A stretch of DNA of 64,000 nucleotides, from assembly GCA_039812765.1 (NCBI GenBank), contig JBDIBF010000006.1, forward strand, positions 6,803 through 70,802, read 5' to 3'. Under the pieces are notes generated by a model. The model did no database searches. It was not told the origin of the DNA and saw only the letters and a list, made by a program, of their open reading frames with translations. Below are positions 1 through 15,584 of this stretch, piece by piece. Source of the stretch: JADJVL01 sp039812765. GTDB lineage: Bacteria; Acidobacteriota; Holophagae; Holophagales; Holophagaceae. Within the stretch, counting starts at the first letter, position 1. Every line of letters starts with the position of its first letter. The position numbers and the translations under genes are program-made.

Positions 1-3328
<3,328 letters not shown>

Positions 3329-3387
3329 GAGGGCCTCTTCAGGTCAGAGGTTTCGGGCGGCGCGGAGCTGCTTGGGAACGGGCGGGA

Positions 3388-7845
<4,458 letters not shown>

Positions 7846-7879
7846 GGTTCACTCCGGGAGATCAGGGTCCGGCCGGATG

Positions 7880-7895
7880 CCGAGGGGAACCTCGG
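7880..7895 (-). promoter_or_regulatory. small hairpin in the rpoB leader
   Basis: A perfect 6-bp inverted repeat (CCGAGG/CCTCGG) with a four-base loop lies about 35 bases upstream of the rpoB start codon. It sits in the 338-bp rplL-rpoB gap and could affect rpoB translation or mRNA processing. No function is known from sequence alone. Confidence 0.25.
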
Positions 7896-8102
7896 GGGCG
7901 GGCCGCCTGGAGGACGGGGCTGCTGACTCAGGCGAGGAGGACGGGGTGGTGCGGGTGGGCGCGAGGCACGCCAAGGCAGGCCGAAGGCCGGACTCCCTTA
8001 GAGGGTCCGGCTCGACCGCCGTGCGATGGCGTAGAGGGGTTCGTTCAATCGCGGCCCTTGGGGTGGTGCGACACCCTGGGGAAATTCCAGGGCAAAGGAA
8101 GA

Positions 8103-8131
8103 ATCATACCGCTCTTGGGGGAGACGCGCAA
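8103..8131 (-). promoter_or_regulatory. candidate sigma70 promoter ahead of rpoB
   Basis: On the minus strand, TATGAT (8108-8103, five of six consensus matches) follows TTGCGC (8131-8126, three of six) with a 17-base spacer. Transcription would start about 250 bases upstream of rpoB, giving rpoBC a supplementary promoter separate from the ribosomal-protein part of the operon. The weak -35 keeps confidence low. Confidence 0.3.
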
Positions 8132-8160
8132 AGGGTAAGACGCCCGGGGCGCCTTACCCT
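8132..8160 (-). terminator. rplL-rpoB intergenic hairpin (attenuator or processing site)
   Basis: Perfect 8-bp arms AGGGTAAG/CTTACCCT enclose, after one mismatch, a further CGCC/GGCG stem with a three-base loop. The hairpin lies 23 bases after the rplL stop. The following bases are only weakly T-rich. A hairpin here parallels the partial terminator and RNase III site between rplL and rpoB in E. coli, which lowers rpoBC output relative to L7/L12. That role is inferred by position. Confidence 0.5.
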
Positions 8161-8183
8161 CGCGAGTTTCCTGCTTCCAGGTC

Positions 8184-8561
8184 CTACTTGATGGTGACCT
8201 TGGCGCCGGCGGCTTCCAGCTTTTCCTTGATCTTGCCGGCCTCTTCCTTGGAGACGCCCTCCTTGACCATCTTGGGGGCGCCGTCCACCAGGTCCTTGGC
8301 CTCCTTCAGGCCCAGGCCGGCGACGATCTCGCGGATCGCCTTGATGACGTTCAACTTGTTCGCGCCGCCATCCGTGAGCTCGACATTGAACTCGGTCTGC
8401 TCCTCGGCGGCGGCCGCGGGAGCGCCGCCGCCGGCGGCGGGGGCGGCCATGGCCGCGGCGGAGACGCCGAAGCGCTCCTCCAGGGCCTTGACCAGATTTG
8501 CCAGGTCGAGCACGGTCATGGTTTCGATTTCAGCGATGAGCTGGTCGGCAGTGAGAGCCAT
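8184..8561 (-). CDS. rplL: 50S ribosomal protein L7/L12
   Basis: Stalk protein of the large ribosomal subunit, present as dimers bound to L10 and recruiting translational GTPases. At 125 aa it has the usual length. It shows the N-terminal dimerisation helix, the Ala/Gly-rich hinge (AAPAAGGGAPAAAAEEQ, about residues 40-57) and the C-terminal domain ending GAKVTIK. The ATG at 8561 has a consensus AGGAGG five bases upstream, a strong site that fits the multicopy requirement for this protein. It lies 48 bp downstream of rplJ. Confidence 0.98.
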   Translation of the reverse strand: MALTADQLIAEIETMTVLDLANLVKALEERFGVSAAAMAAPAAGGGAPAAAAEEQTEFNVELTDGGANKLNVIKAIREIVAGLGLKEAKDLVDGAPKMVKEGVSKEEAGKIKEKLEAAGAKVTIK

Positions 8562-8609
8562 GGTGGCCTCCTAGAATTGAAATGGTGGAAGTTCGGGGTT
8601 TCAGGGCGA

Positions 8610-9098
8610 CTACTCGCCGGCCTTCTGCTTGCGGATGCCTTCCAGGGCGACCGCCAGGCCGGAGATGGGGTACTTCATCAGGTACAGCAGCTTGGAGAGC
8701 AGCACTTCGCGGCTGGGGAGTTCCGCCAGCTGCTGGATGTCCGCCAGGCCGATCTGCTTGCCGTCCATCACGCCGGCCTTGAAGGAGACGGCGGGGTTGT
8801 CCTTGAGGAAGGTGTGGAGCGCCTTGGCCAGGGCCAGGACGTCCTCGTGGGTGGTGGCCACCGCGCTGGCGCCCTTGAAGGAGCCCGCGAGGGGCTCGAA
8901 GGGCGTCTCCTTGACGGCCAGGCGGAGCAGGGTGTTCTTCGACACCCGGTACTGGCCCTTGCCGTCCCGGACGCTCTTGCGGAAGGCCGTGTCCTTCTCG
9001 ACGGTGAGGCCCTTGAACTCGACCACCACCGCGGTGGTGGCGGCGGCGAAGGCCTCCTTGAGCTCGGCGACTTCAGCGATCTTTGCGTTCTTTTCCAT
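8610..9098 (-). CDS. rplJ: 50S ribosomal protein L10
   Basis: L10 anchors the L7/L12 stalk to 23S rRNA. The 162-aa length is typical. The N-terminal half has the RNA-binding domain (FKGLTVEKDTAFRKSVRDG region) and the C-terminal helix that binds L7/L12 dimers is present (LAVALEGIRKQKAGE). It lies only 8 bp after the rplA stop, so rplA, rplJ and rplL form one cotranscribed block. In other bacteria L10-L12 represses its own leader; I could not identify that site here. Confidence 0.97.
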   Translation of the reverse strand: MEKNAKIAEVAELKEAFAAATTAVVVEFKGLTVEKDTAFRKSVRDGKGQYRVSKNTLLRLAVKETPFEPLAGSFKGASAVATTHEDVLALAKALHTFLKDNPAVSFKAGVMDGKQIGLADIQQLAELPSREVLLSKLLYLMKYPISGLAVALEGIRKQKAGE

Positions 9099-9106
9099 GG
9101 CCTACC

Positions 9107-9802
9107 TCACTTCGCTTCCGCGACGGTCGCGGAGAGGGTGACGGAGGGGCCCATGGTGGAGGCGAGGTGGATCGCCTTCACGTACTTGCCCTTCGCGGCG
9201 GCGGGCTTGGCCTTCACCACAGCGTCGATGAGCGCCCTGGCGTTGTCCGTGAGCTTCTCGACGCCGAAGGAGAGCTTGCCGACGGGGGCGTGGATGATCG
9301 CGGTCTTGTCGACGCGGTACTCCACCTTGCCCGCCTTGATCTCCTTAATGGCCTTGGCCACGTCGAAGGTCACGGTGCCCGTCTTTGGATTGGGCATGAG
9401 GCCGCGGGGACCGAGCACCTTGCCCAGGCGCCCCACGCCCTTCATCATGTCCGGGGTCGCGACGAGGGCGTCGAAATCGAGGAATCCGCCGGCGATCTTC
9501 TCGACGAGATCGTCACCGCCCACGATTTCCGCGCCCGCGCCTTCCGCTTCCTTGATCTTTTCGCCCTGGGCGATGACGGCCACCCGCATGGTCTTGCCCG
9601 TTCCGTGGGGCAGGACGATGGTGCCGCGGACCATCTGGTCCGCGTGCCGGGGGTCGACGCCGAGCCGGAGGTGGACTTCCACGGTCTCGTCGAACTTGGC
9701 GTACGCCGCGTCCTTGACGGCCTGGAGGGCCTCGGTCAGCTCATAGGGGCGATCTTCGATCTTGGCCGCGGCAGCCCGGTACTTCTTTCCGGTTTTTGCC
9801 AT
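9107..9802 (-). CDS. rplA: 50S ribosomal protein L1
   Basis: L1 binds 23S rRNA at the exit-site stalk and, in other bacteria, represses the rplK-rplA mRNA. The length of 231 aa matches the family. The signature region DDLVEKIAGGFLDFDALVATPDMM and the GLMPNPKTGTV motif are clear. It is separated from rplK upstream by 84 bp, which contain a stable GC hairpin that could contribute to L1 feedback control. Start is ATG 9802. Confidence 0.98.
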   Translation of the reverse strand: MAKTGKKYRAAAAKIEDRPYELTEALQAVKDAAYAKFDETVEVHLRLGVDPRHADQMVRGTIVLPHGTGKTMRVAVIAQGEKIKEAEGAGAEIVGGDDLVEKIAGGFLDFDALVATPDMMKGVGRLGKVLGPRGLMPNPKTGTVTFDVAKAIKEIKAGKVEYRVDKTAIIHAPVGKLSFGVEKLTDNARALIDAVVKAKPAAAKGKYVKAIHLASTMGPSVTLSATVAEAK

Positions 9803-9851
9803 GTTGGCTCCTTACGAATGATCTCCCGCGGAAACGGCCGCGGTGGCCGGG

Positions 9852-9872
9852 AGCCCCGCACGGCGCGGGGCT
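9852..9872 (-). promoter_or_regulatory. GC hairpin between rplK and rplA
   Basis: Perfect 8-bp arms AGCCCCGC/GCGGGGCT with a five-base loop lie midway between the rplK stop and the rplA start. There is no T-run, so a Rho-independent terminator is unlikely. It may be an mRNA structure linked to L1 autoregulation or processing; that is conjecture from position. Confidence 0.3.
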
Positions 9873-9886
9873 GCCTGGGGAAACAC

Positions 9887-10318
9887 TCAGTCGACGATCT
9901 CCACGCCCATGGACTTGGCGCTGCCGGCGATGCAGGCCATGGCGGCCTCCAGGCTGCCAGCGGTGAGGTCGGGCATCTTCACCTTGGCGATCTCGGCGAT
10001 CTGGGCCCTGCTGATCTTGCCCACCTTCTGCTTGTTGGGCGTGGCGCTGCCCTTCTCAAGGCCGATCTTCTTCTTGATCAGGACGGCCGCGGGGGGGGTC
10101 TTGAGGATGAAGCTGAAGCTGCGGTCGGCGTAGACCGTGATGACGACGGGCAGCGTGGTGCCCTTCTCGACGGCGCCCACGGACTTCGCGTTGAACTGCT
10201 TCACGAACTCCATGATGTTGACGCCGTGCTGGCCCAGGGCCGGGCCGACGGGGGGGGCCGGCGTGGCCTCGCCCGCAGGCAGCTGGAGCTTGATGTAGCC
10301 GGTGATCTTCTTTGCCAT
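9887..10318 (-). CDS. rplK: 50S ribosomal protein L11
   Basis: L11 forms the GTPase-associated centre with 23S rRNA and is needed for the stringent response through RelA. It is 143 aa. The N-terminal MAKKITGYIKLQLPAG, the proline-rich PAPPVGPALGQHGVNIMEF and the C-terminal rRNA-binding domain (GSAKSMGVEIVD) are all conserved. It lies 64 bp downstream of nusG in the standard secE-nusG-rplKA order. Confidence 0.98.
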   Translation of the reverse strand: MAKKITGYIKLQLPAGEATPAPPVGPALGQHGVNIMEFVKQFNAKSVGAVEKGTTLPVVITVYADRSFSFILKTPPAAVLIKKKIGLEKGSATPNKQKVGKISRAQIAEIAKVKMPDLTAGSLEAAMACIAGSAKSMGVEIVD

Positions 10319-10382
10319 TGCCTTGTCTCCCGCGGGGATTCCGGCGAATGCCGGCGACCGCCGCCTTGAAGGGCCGGAGCGC

Positions 10383-11015
10383 CTAGCGCTTCTCGACCTG
10401 GATGAAATCGAGCTCCACGGGGGTGCTGCGACCGAACACCGTCACCATCACCTTGATGGTGGAGCGTTCTTCGTGGATCTCGTCCACGTCCCCCTCGAAG
10501 TTGGCGAAGGGGCCGTCTATGATACGGACCTTTTCGCCCTTCTCAAAGTGGTATTTCGGCTTGGGCTTCTCCTGGGTCTCCTCCTGGTGGTTCATGATCT
10601 GCCGCACCTCGTCGTCGGTGAGGGGCGTCGGGCGCTTCTTGTTGGCGCCCACGAAGCTCGTCACCTTCGGGGTGTTGCGGACCAGGTGCCAGTCGGCGTC
10701 CTCCATCTCGAAGGAGCCGGCCTTCGAGGTGACGGCGATCTGGACCAGGAGGTAGCCGGGGAAGGACTTCCGCTTCTTGAGGACGCGTTCCTTCCGGCCG
10801 GACTTGGCGTCCACCTTCATCTCCTCGTAGGTCTCCTCCGGGACCTGGATGTCCCCGAAGAAGGCCTCGCGCTCCTCCATCTTGATGCGCTGGCGGAGCT
10901 GCTCCATCACCTTGGCCTCGTAGCCGGAGTAGGTGTGGATGATGAACCACTTCATGAGCCGCCCGGCCGCGGCGGGCTCGGCGGCCGGAAGGTTGAGGTC
11001 GGCGAGATCGGTCAT
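10383..11015 (-). CDS. nusG: transcription termination/antitermination protein NusG
   Basis: NusG binds RNA polymerase through its NGN domain and couples it to Rho or to ribosomal S10 through its KOW domain. Here the NGN domain starts at MKWFIIHTYSGYEAK and the C-terminal KOW shows GEKVRIIDGPFANFEGDVDEI. At 210 aa it carries about 20 extra N-terminal residues, rich in Ala and Pro, before the usual MKWF start. I keep the longer start because ATG 11015 has AGGAGG five bases upstream, while the internal ATG has no comparable site. It lies 10 bp after secE. Confidence 0.97.
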   Translation of the reverse strand: MTDLADLNLPAAEPAAAGRLMKWFIIHTYSGYEAKVMEQLRQRIKMEEREAFFGDIQVPEETYEEMKVDAKSGRKERVLKKRKSFPGYLLVQIAVTSKAGSFEMEDADWHLVRNTPKVTSFVGANKKRPTPLTDDEVRQIMNHQEETQEKPKPKYHFEKGEKVRIIDGPFANFEGDVDEIHEERSTIKVMVTVFGRSTPVELDFIQVEKR

Positions 11016-11025
11016 GGAAGCCTCC

Positions 11026-11217
11026 TCAGGTGTGGGGAAGGACGCGCTGCATGACCCAGGTGAGCCCCAGGTCGGCCAGCCAGAGGAAGAGCCCGATGAA
11101 GATCGAGATCACGACGACGGTGACGGTGCTGCTCACGACCTTCTCGCGGTTCGGCCAGTCCACGCGCTGGAGTTCGGCGAAGAGGTCCTTGGTCTGCTGT
11201 TTGATGGTGGCGATCAA
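11026..11217 (-). CDS. secE: preprotein translocase subunit SecE
   Basis: SecE clamps SecY in the inner-membrane Sec channel. This 63-aa protein is the short, single-span form: an N-terminal amphipathic helix (LFAELQRVDWPNREKV) followed by one membrane helix (about 29-52) and a short tail. The start appears to be TTG at 11217, preceded by an AAGGA-like element; no in-frame ATG fits. secE-nusG-rplK order is conserved across bacteria and supports the call. Confidence 0.95.
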   Translation of the reverse strand: MIATIKQQTKDLFAELQRVDWPNREKVVSSTVTVVVISIFIGLFLWLADLGLTWVMQRVLPHT

Positions 11218-11308
11218 TGGAGATTCCTTCGATGCCGGAGCGCGCTGGGATGCCGGGTGAGTGAAACAACCTGGCCCCGGTCTTGGGAAGCCGGGGCCAG
11301 TTCCGAAG

Positions 11309-11384
11309 TGGCAGGGGAGACAGGGTTCGAACCCGCGACCTGCGGATTTGGAGTCCGCTGCTCTACCAGCTGAGCTACTCCCCT
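11309..11384 (-). tRNA. tRNA-Trp (anticodon CCA)
   Basis: A cloverleaf read on the minus strand has the 7-bp acceptor AGGGGAG/CTCCCCT, a D arm AGCTCAGCTGGTAGAGC, an anticodon loop CTCCAAA and a T arm with GGTTCGAACC. The 3' CCA is encoded. The gene sits between rpmG and secE, a common location for tRNA-Trp in bacteria. Confidence 0.97.
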
Positions 11385-11433
11385 TCGGAGATCGGAACCG
11401 AGCCGCCGGACGGAGCCGACGGCCCGGTCGGTG

Positions 11434-11586
11434 TCAGGCTTTGGCTTCGCGGTGGCCGGTCTGGTGGCCACAGAAGCGGCAGAACTTCTTGAACTCCAGC
11501 TTCCCGGTGGTGGTCCGCTTGTTCTTGGTGGTGGTGTAGTTCTTACGCTTGCAGTCGGTGCACTGGAGGGCCACGATCTCGCGCAT
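11434..11586 (-). CDS. rpmG: 50S ribosomal protein L33, zinc-binding form
   Basis: A 50-aa protein beginning MREIVALQCTDCKRKNY and ending GHREAKA. It has the two cysteine pairs of the zinc-binding L33 paralogue: C9/C12 and C36/C39 (FCRFC). L33 sits near the ribosomal exit site. The ATG at 11586 lies 39 bp downstream of tuf and the stop is 50 bp before tRNA-Trp. The tuf-rpmG-trnW-secE order is widespread. Zinc-free L33 paralogues exist in other bacteria; none is seen here. Confidence 0.96.
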   Translation of the reverse strand: MREIVALQCTDCKRKNYTTTKNKRTTTGKLEFKKFCRFCGHQTGHREAKA

Positions 11587-11625
11587 GTCAGACTCCTACG
11601 GGGTTCCCCGGGAAGGGGTTGTTGC

Positions 11626-12828
<1,203 letters not shown>

Positions 12829-12888
12829 GAGTGCCTCCGTTGAAGTGGATGGGGATGTGGGGAGCTTGGGGGTTGATCAGGTCAGGAC

Positions 12889-12963
12889 TGGAGCCCACAC
12901 CCGGGATTGAACCGGGGACCTCTTCCTTACCAAGGAAGTGCTCTGCCACTGAGCTATGTGGGC
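12889..12963 (-). tRNA. tRNA-Thr (anticodon GGT)
   Basis: Read on the minus strand, the acceptor GCCCACA/TGTGGGC, anticodon stem CTTCC/GGAAG with loop TTGGTAA, and T arm with GGTTCAATCC form a standard cloverleaf with encoded CCA. It is the last tRNA before tuf, matching the thrT-tuf linkage of many bacteria. Confidence 0.97.
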
Positions 12964-12999
12964 CTGTTGCCTTCGGGGAGCGGCGCTCCCGGGCGGGGC

Positions 13000-13075
<76 letters not shown>

Positions 13076-13115
13076 CTCGTCCTTCGAAAGAGAACCCAGC
13101 CTTCCGCGAAAGAGC

Positions 13116-13203
13116 TGGTGCCGAGAGAAGGATTCGAACCTCCGTAGCGCGTCAGCGCGGCAGATTTACAGTCTGCTGCCATTAACCACTCGGCCATCTC
13201 GGC
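13116..13203 (-). tRNA. tRNA-Tyr (anticodon GTA)
   Basis: This class II tRNA has a long variable arm (CGCGCTGACGCGC) and measures 88 bases with its encoded CCA. The acceptor is GCCGAGA/TCTCGGC and the anticodon loop CTGTAAA. It is the first gene of the tRNA-tuf cluster, so the operon promoter should lie in 13204-13310; I could not pick a convincing -35/-10 pair there. Confidence 0.97.
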
Positions 13204-13314
13204 GATGTGTCACTGCGACCGTCCAGGTAGGGCACTGCGAGGCAGGGCTTCCCTGAGACGGAACATGCAGGCTATCACGGGGCTAGGGGGCCAGCAAGGG
13301 GAAAGAAGCGCCCT

Positions 13315-14037
13315 TCAGCCCCGTCTGGCCAGCACGAGATAGAGGGCCGCCGCCGCCGCCGCGCCCACGTTCAGGCTCTCGGTCCCGCCCGGCATGGGCA
13401 GGGCGAGGAGCCCATCGCAGCGCTCGGCGATCTTCTGGTGGAGGCCCTCGCCCTCCGCGCCCAGAACGAGCACCGTGGCCCGGTCGAAGGCCTCCCCGAA
13501 GAGCGGCCGGCTCCGGGGGCCGGCCGCCAGCCCGTAAACCCAGGCTCCGGCCTCCTTGAGGACCTCCAGCCCGCGGCCCAGGTTCACCACCCGGACCAGG
13601 GGGACCCGGCCCGCGGTCCCGGCCGAGGCGCGCACCACGGCTTCGTTCACCTGCGCGCTGCGGCGTTCGGGAAAGACGACTCCGTCCACCCCCGCCGCGG
13701 CGGCGGTGCGGAGGATGGCACCGAAGTTGTGGGGGTCGGTGATGCCGTCCAGGGCCAGCACCAGCGCGGCGGAGCCCCGTTCGCGGACCCGGGCGGCGAG
13801 GTCCTCCAGGGAGGACAGGGCCACGGAGGCCCCTTCCCCGAGCACGCCGTTGTGCCGCTGCCCTTCGGCCCGGCGATCCAGGGCCTCCCCCGGCTCCCGA
13901 TGGACCACCACCCCGGCGGAGCGGGCCGACTCCCGGAGTCTGGCATGGCGGGCCCAGGCGGACTCCGCGATGCGCAGGACCTGCAGCTCGCCGCGCGCCA
14001 GGGCCTCCTCGCAGGCATGGGGCCCCAGGAGCCGCAT
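13315..14037 (-). CDS. rlmB: TrmH/SpoU-family RNA 2'-O-methyltransferase (RlmB-like)
   Basis: Predicted SPOUT enzyme that methylates ribose 2'-OH of RNA using S-adenosylmethionine; E. coli RlmB modifies G2251 of 23S rRNA. The 240-aa product has a substrate-binding N-terminal domain beginning MRLLGPHACEEALARGELQ. The catalytic domain shows LDGITDPHNFGAILRTA (motif 1), LVLGAEGEGLH (motif 2) and LPMPGGTESLNVGAAAAAA (motif 3). The start at 14037 overlaps the stop of the upstream barrel gene as TGATG, implying translational coupling. The exact target nucleotide is inferred only from the family. Confidence 0.88.
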   Translation of the reverse strand: MRLLGPHACEEALARGELQVLRIAESAWARHARLRESARSAGVVVHREPGEALDRRAEGQRHNGVLGEGASVALSSLEDLAARVRERGSAALVLALDGITDPHNFGAILRTAAAAGVDGVVFPERRSAQVNEAVVRASAGTAGRVPLVRVVNLGRGLEVLKEAGAWVYGLAAGPRSRPLFGEAFDRATVLVLGAEGEGLHQKIAERCDGLLALPMPGGTESLNVGAAAAAALYLVLARRG

Positions 14038-15422
14038 CAGAAGGAGACCTTGTACCCCAGGGCGTAGACGTGGCCGGAGTTCTCGATCCGGGTGCGGGTG
14101 CCGGTGGGCCGGTACCCGGTGATGCTCCAGACGCCGTCCAGCGTGCTGGAATCCACGTCCTGGGACTGGCGCACCTGGTAGCCGAGGGAGAGCTCGCCCC
14201 GGCCGAGGCGGTAGGCGACGCCCCCGGAGAATCCCGCGGAGCGCGCCCCGCCCAGGAGAGGCTCCAGGAGGGCGTCCTCGCGCAGGGCCTGGTCCAGCGA
14301 CATGCCCGCGCGCACGGTCCACGCCTTGCCGATGGCCAGCTCACCCATCAGGCTCAAACCAAGGCTGCGCTGGCCGGCGTAAGGGGAGGACGGATTGGAA
14401 ACCTGCCCGCCCGGGGTGCGCAGGCCCGCCGGGCCCGGCAGCTGGAGCTTCGCGCCGTCCAGGTAGCGCAGGTCCACCTCCCATGTGAAGACGTTGTTGC
14501 TGCGGTGCCGGAGGCCAAGGGAGGCGCGCGCCGGCAGCTGGATGCGTTCCTTCCCGGCGGTGGGCGTCGACAGCCCCTTCAGGGCCGTGCCCTGTGCCGA
14601 GATGCCCAGGGGGGGCACGCCGAGCCCATCGGTGGCCACGTAGGTGGGCTCACGGTCGCCGTAGGAGGCCCTGAGCTTCACGTCCCCCTGGAGGGGCCCC
14701 TGGTAGGCGAAGCCGAAGGTCCAGCGGGGATTGATGGCCCAGCGCAGGCCGAAGGATGCGCTGGGAACGGTCACCTGGCCTTCCTCACGGACCCGGACCT
14801 CCATCAGGCCCAGGGCAGGGTTGGAGCCGCCGACGGGCGAGGCGGGGTCCACGGGCACCACGGCCCGCAGGGCCGCCCCGGAGGCGTAGTCGATCCGGGC
14901 GACCCCGACCCCGAACCCCAGGGACACGCTGTCCTTCAGGGCCACGGCGACCTGGAATTCGACCCGCCGGGCTTCCAGGCTGATCTCGTCACCCAGGAAG
15001 CGCGTGGTGGTGGCTGGTCCGAAGAGGCCATGGCGCAGGAAGGGCGAGTCCACCTTGAGCCCGAGGGCCACCTTCTTGTTGTAGCTCCAGCCCAGCCCGA
15101 AGGCGGGCAGGACCCGGTTCCGGTCCGTGGTGTAGTTGATCCGCTGGTTGCTCTCCAGGGTGTCCTGGGCGCTCTGGAACTCCTGGCCCCCGCTGAGGAA
15201 GACATTGAGGCGATCGGCGAGGGTGACGAGGAGGGCGGGGTTCAGGGAGGCCGCCTCCAGGCTGCGGCCGAAAGCCACCCCCGCGCCCGACCGGGCGATG
15301 CCGGCGGGGTCCGAGGCCGGCAGGGTGAAAATCCCCTGCGCCGAGAGGGCCGAAGCCCCTGCGAGGAGGGCCAGCCCCCGGGACACCTGGAACAGGCCGC
15401 ACTTCGCCTCGATTCGCGCCAT
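14037..15422 (-). CDS. outer-membrane FadL/OmpP1-type transport protein
   Basis: 461-aa protein with an N-terminal signal peptide (hydrophobic core GLALLAGASALSAQG, residues 15-30) followed by repeated amphipathic strands and a C-terminal Phe, as expected of an outer-membrane beta-barrel. The start of the mature part (GIFTLPASDPAGIARSGAGVAFGRSLEAA) resembles the FadL/TodX N-terminal plug, where small hydrophobic molecules enter. Family assignment rests on overall pattern, and the substrate is unknown. The upstream region supplies GGAG nine bases before the ATG. Its stop overlaps rlmB. Confidence 0.7.
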   Translation of the reverse strand: MARIEAKCGLFQVSRGLALLAGASALSAQGIFTLPASDPAGIARSGAGVAFGRSLEAASLNPALLVTLADRLNVFLSGGQEFQSAQDTLESNQRINYTTDRNRVLPAFGLGWSYNKKVALGLKVDSPFLRHGLFGPATTTRFLGDEISLEARRVEFQVAVALKDSVSLGFGVGVARIDYASGAALRAVVPVDPASPVGGSNPALGLMEVRVREEGQVTVPSASFGLRWAINPRWTFGFAYQGPLQGDVKLRASYGDREPTYVATDGLGVPPLGISAQGTALKGLSTPTAGKERIQLPARASLGLRHRSNNVFTWEVDLRYLDGAKLQLPGPAGLRTPGGQVSNPSSPYAGQRSLGLSLMGELAIGKAWTVRAGMSLDQALREDALLEPLLGGARSAGFSGGVAYRLGRGELSLGYQVRQSQDVDSSTLDGVWSITGYRPTGTRTRIENSGHVYALGYKVSF

Positions 15423-15540
15423 ACGTCGTCACTCCGATCCCTTGGGGGGCACCCGCCTTGGATGAGGCAGGGGCTCCTTGGGTTCCAACCAATTCAACCA
15501 GCATCGCCGCAAGGGGCCGAATGGCCAAGCGCCAGGAATG

Positions 15541-15566
15541 GAAAGGGGGCGCTGCCGGCCCCTTTC
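15541..15566 (-). terminator. hairpin downstream of glutamine synthetase gene
   Basis: Eight-base arms GAAAGGGG/CCCCTTTC with a ten-base loop lie 18 bases past the glnN stop codon. The 3' flank contains only short T stretches, so termination efficiency is uncertain. Confidence 0.4.
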
Positions 15567-15584
15567 GAGACGCGCCATGCCCGG

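Noticed and set aside
11214..11471. Minus-strand frame with a QLVEQRTPNPQVAGSNPV peptide
   Set aside because: This is the well-known spurious translation of a tRNA gene; it covers tRNA-Trp.
13204..13314. Promoter for the tRNA-tuf cluster
   Set aside because: One must exist, but no hexamer pair with acceptable spacing could be chosen by eye.
14038..14322. Upstream extension of the rlmB frame
   Set aside because: It overlaps the barrel-protein gene out of frame and has arginine/proline-rich nonsense composition. The TGATG junction at 14037 gives a family-like start.
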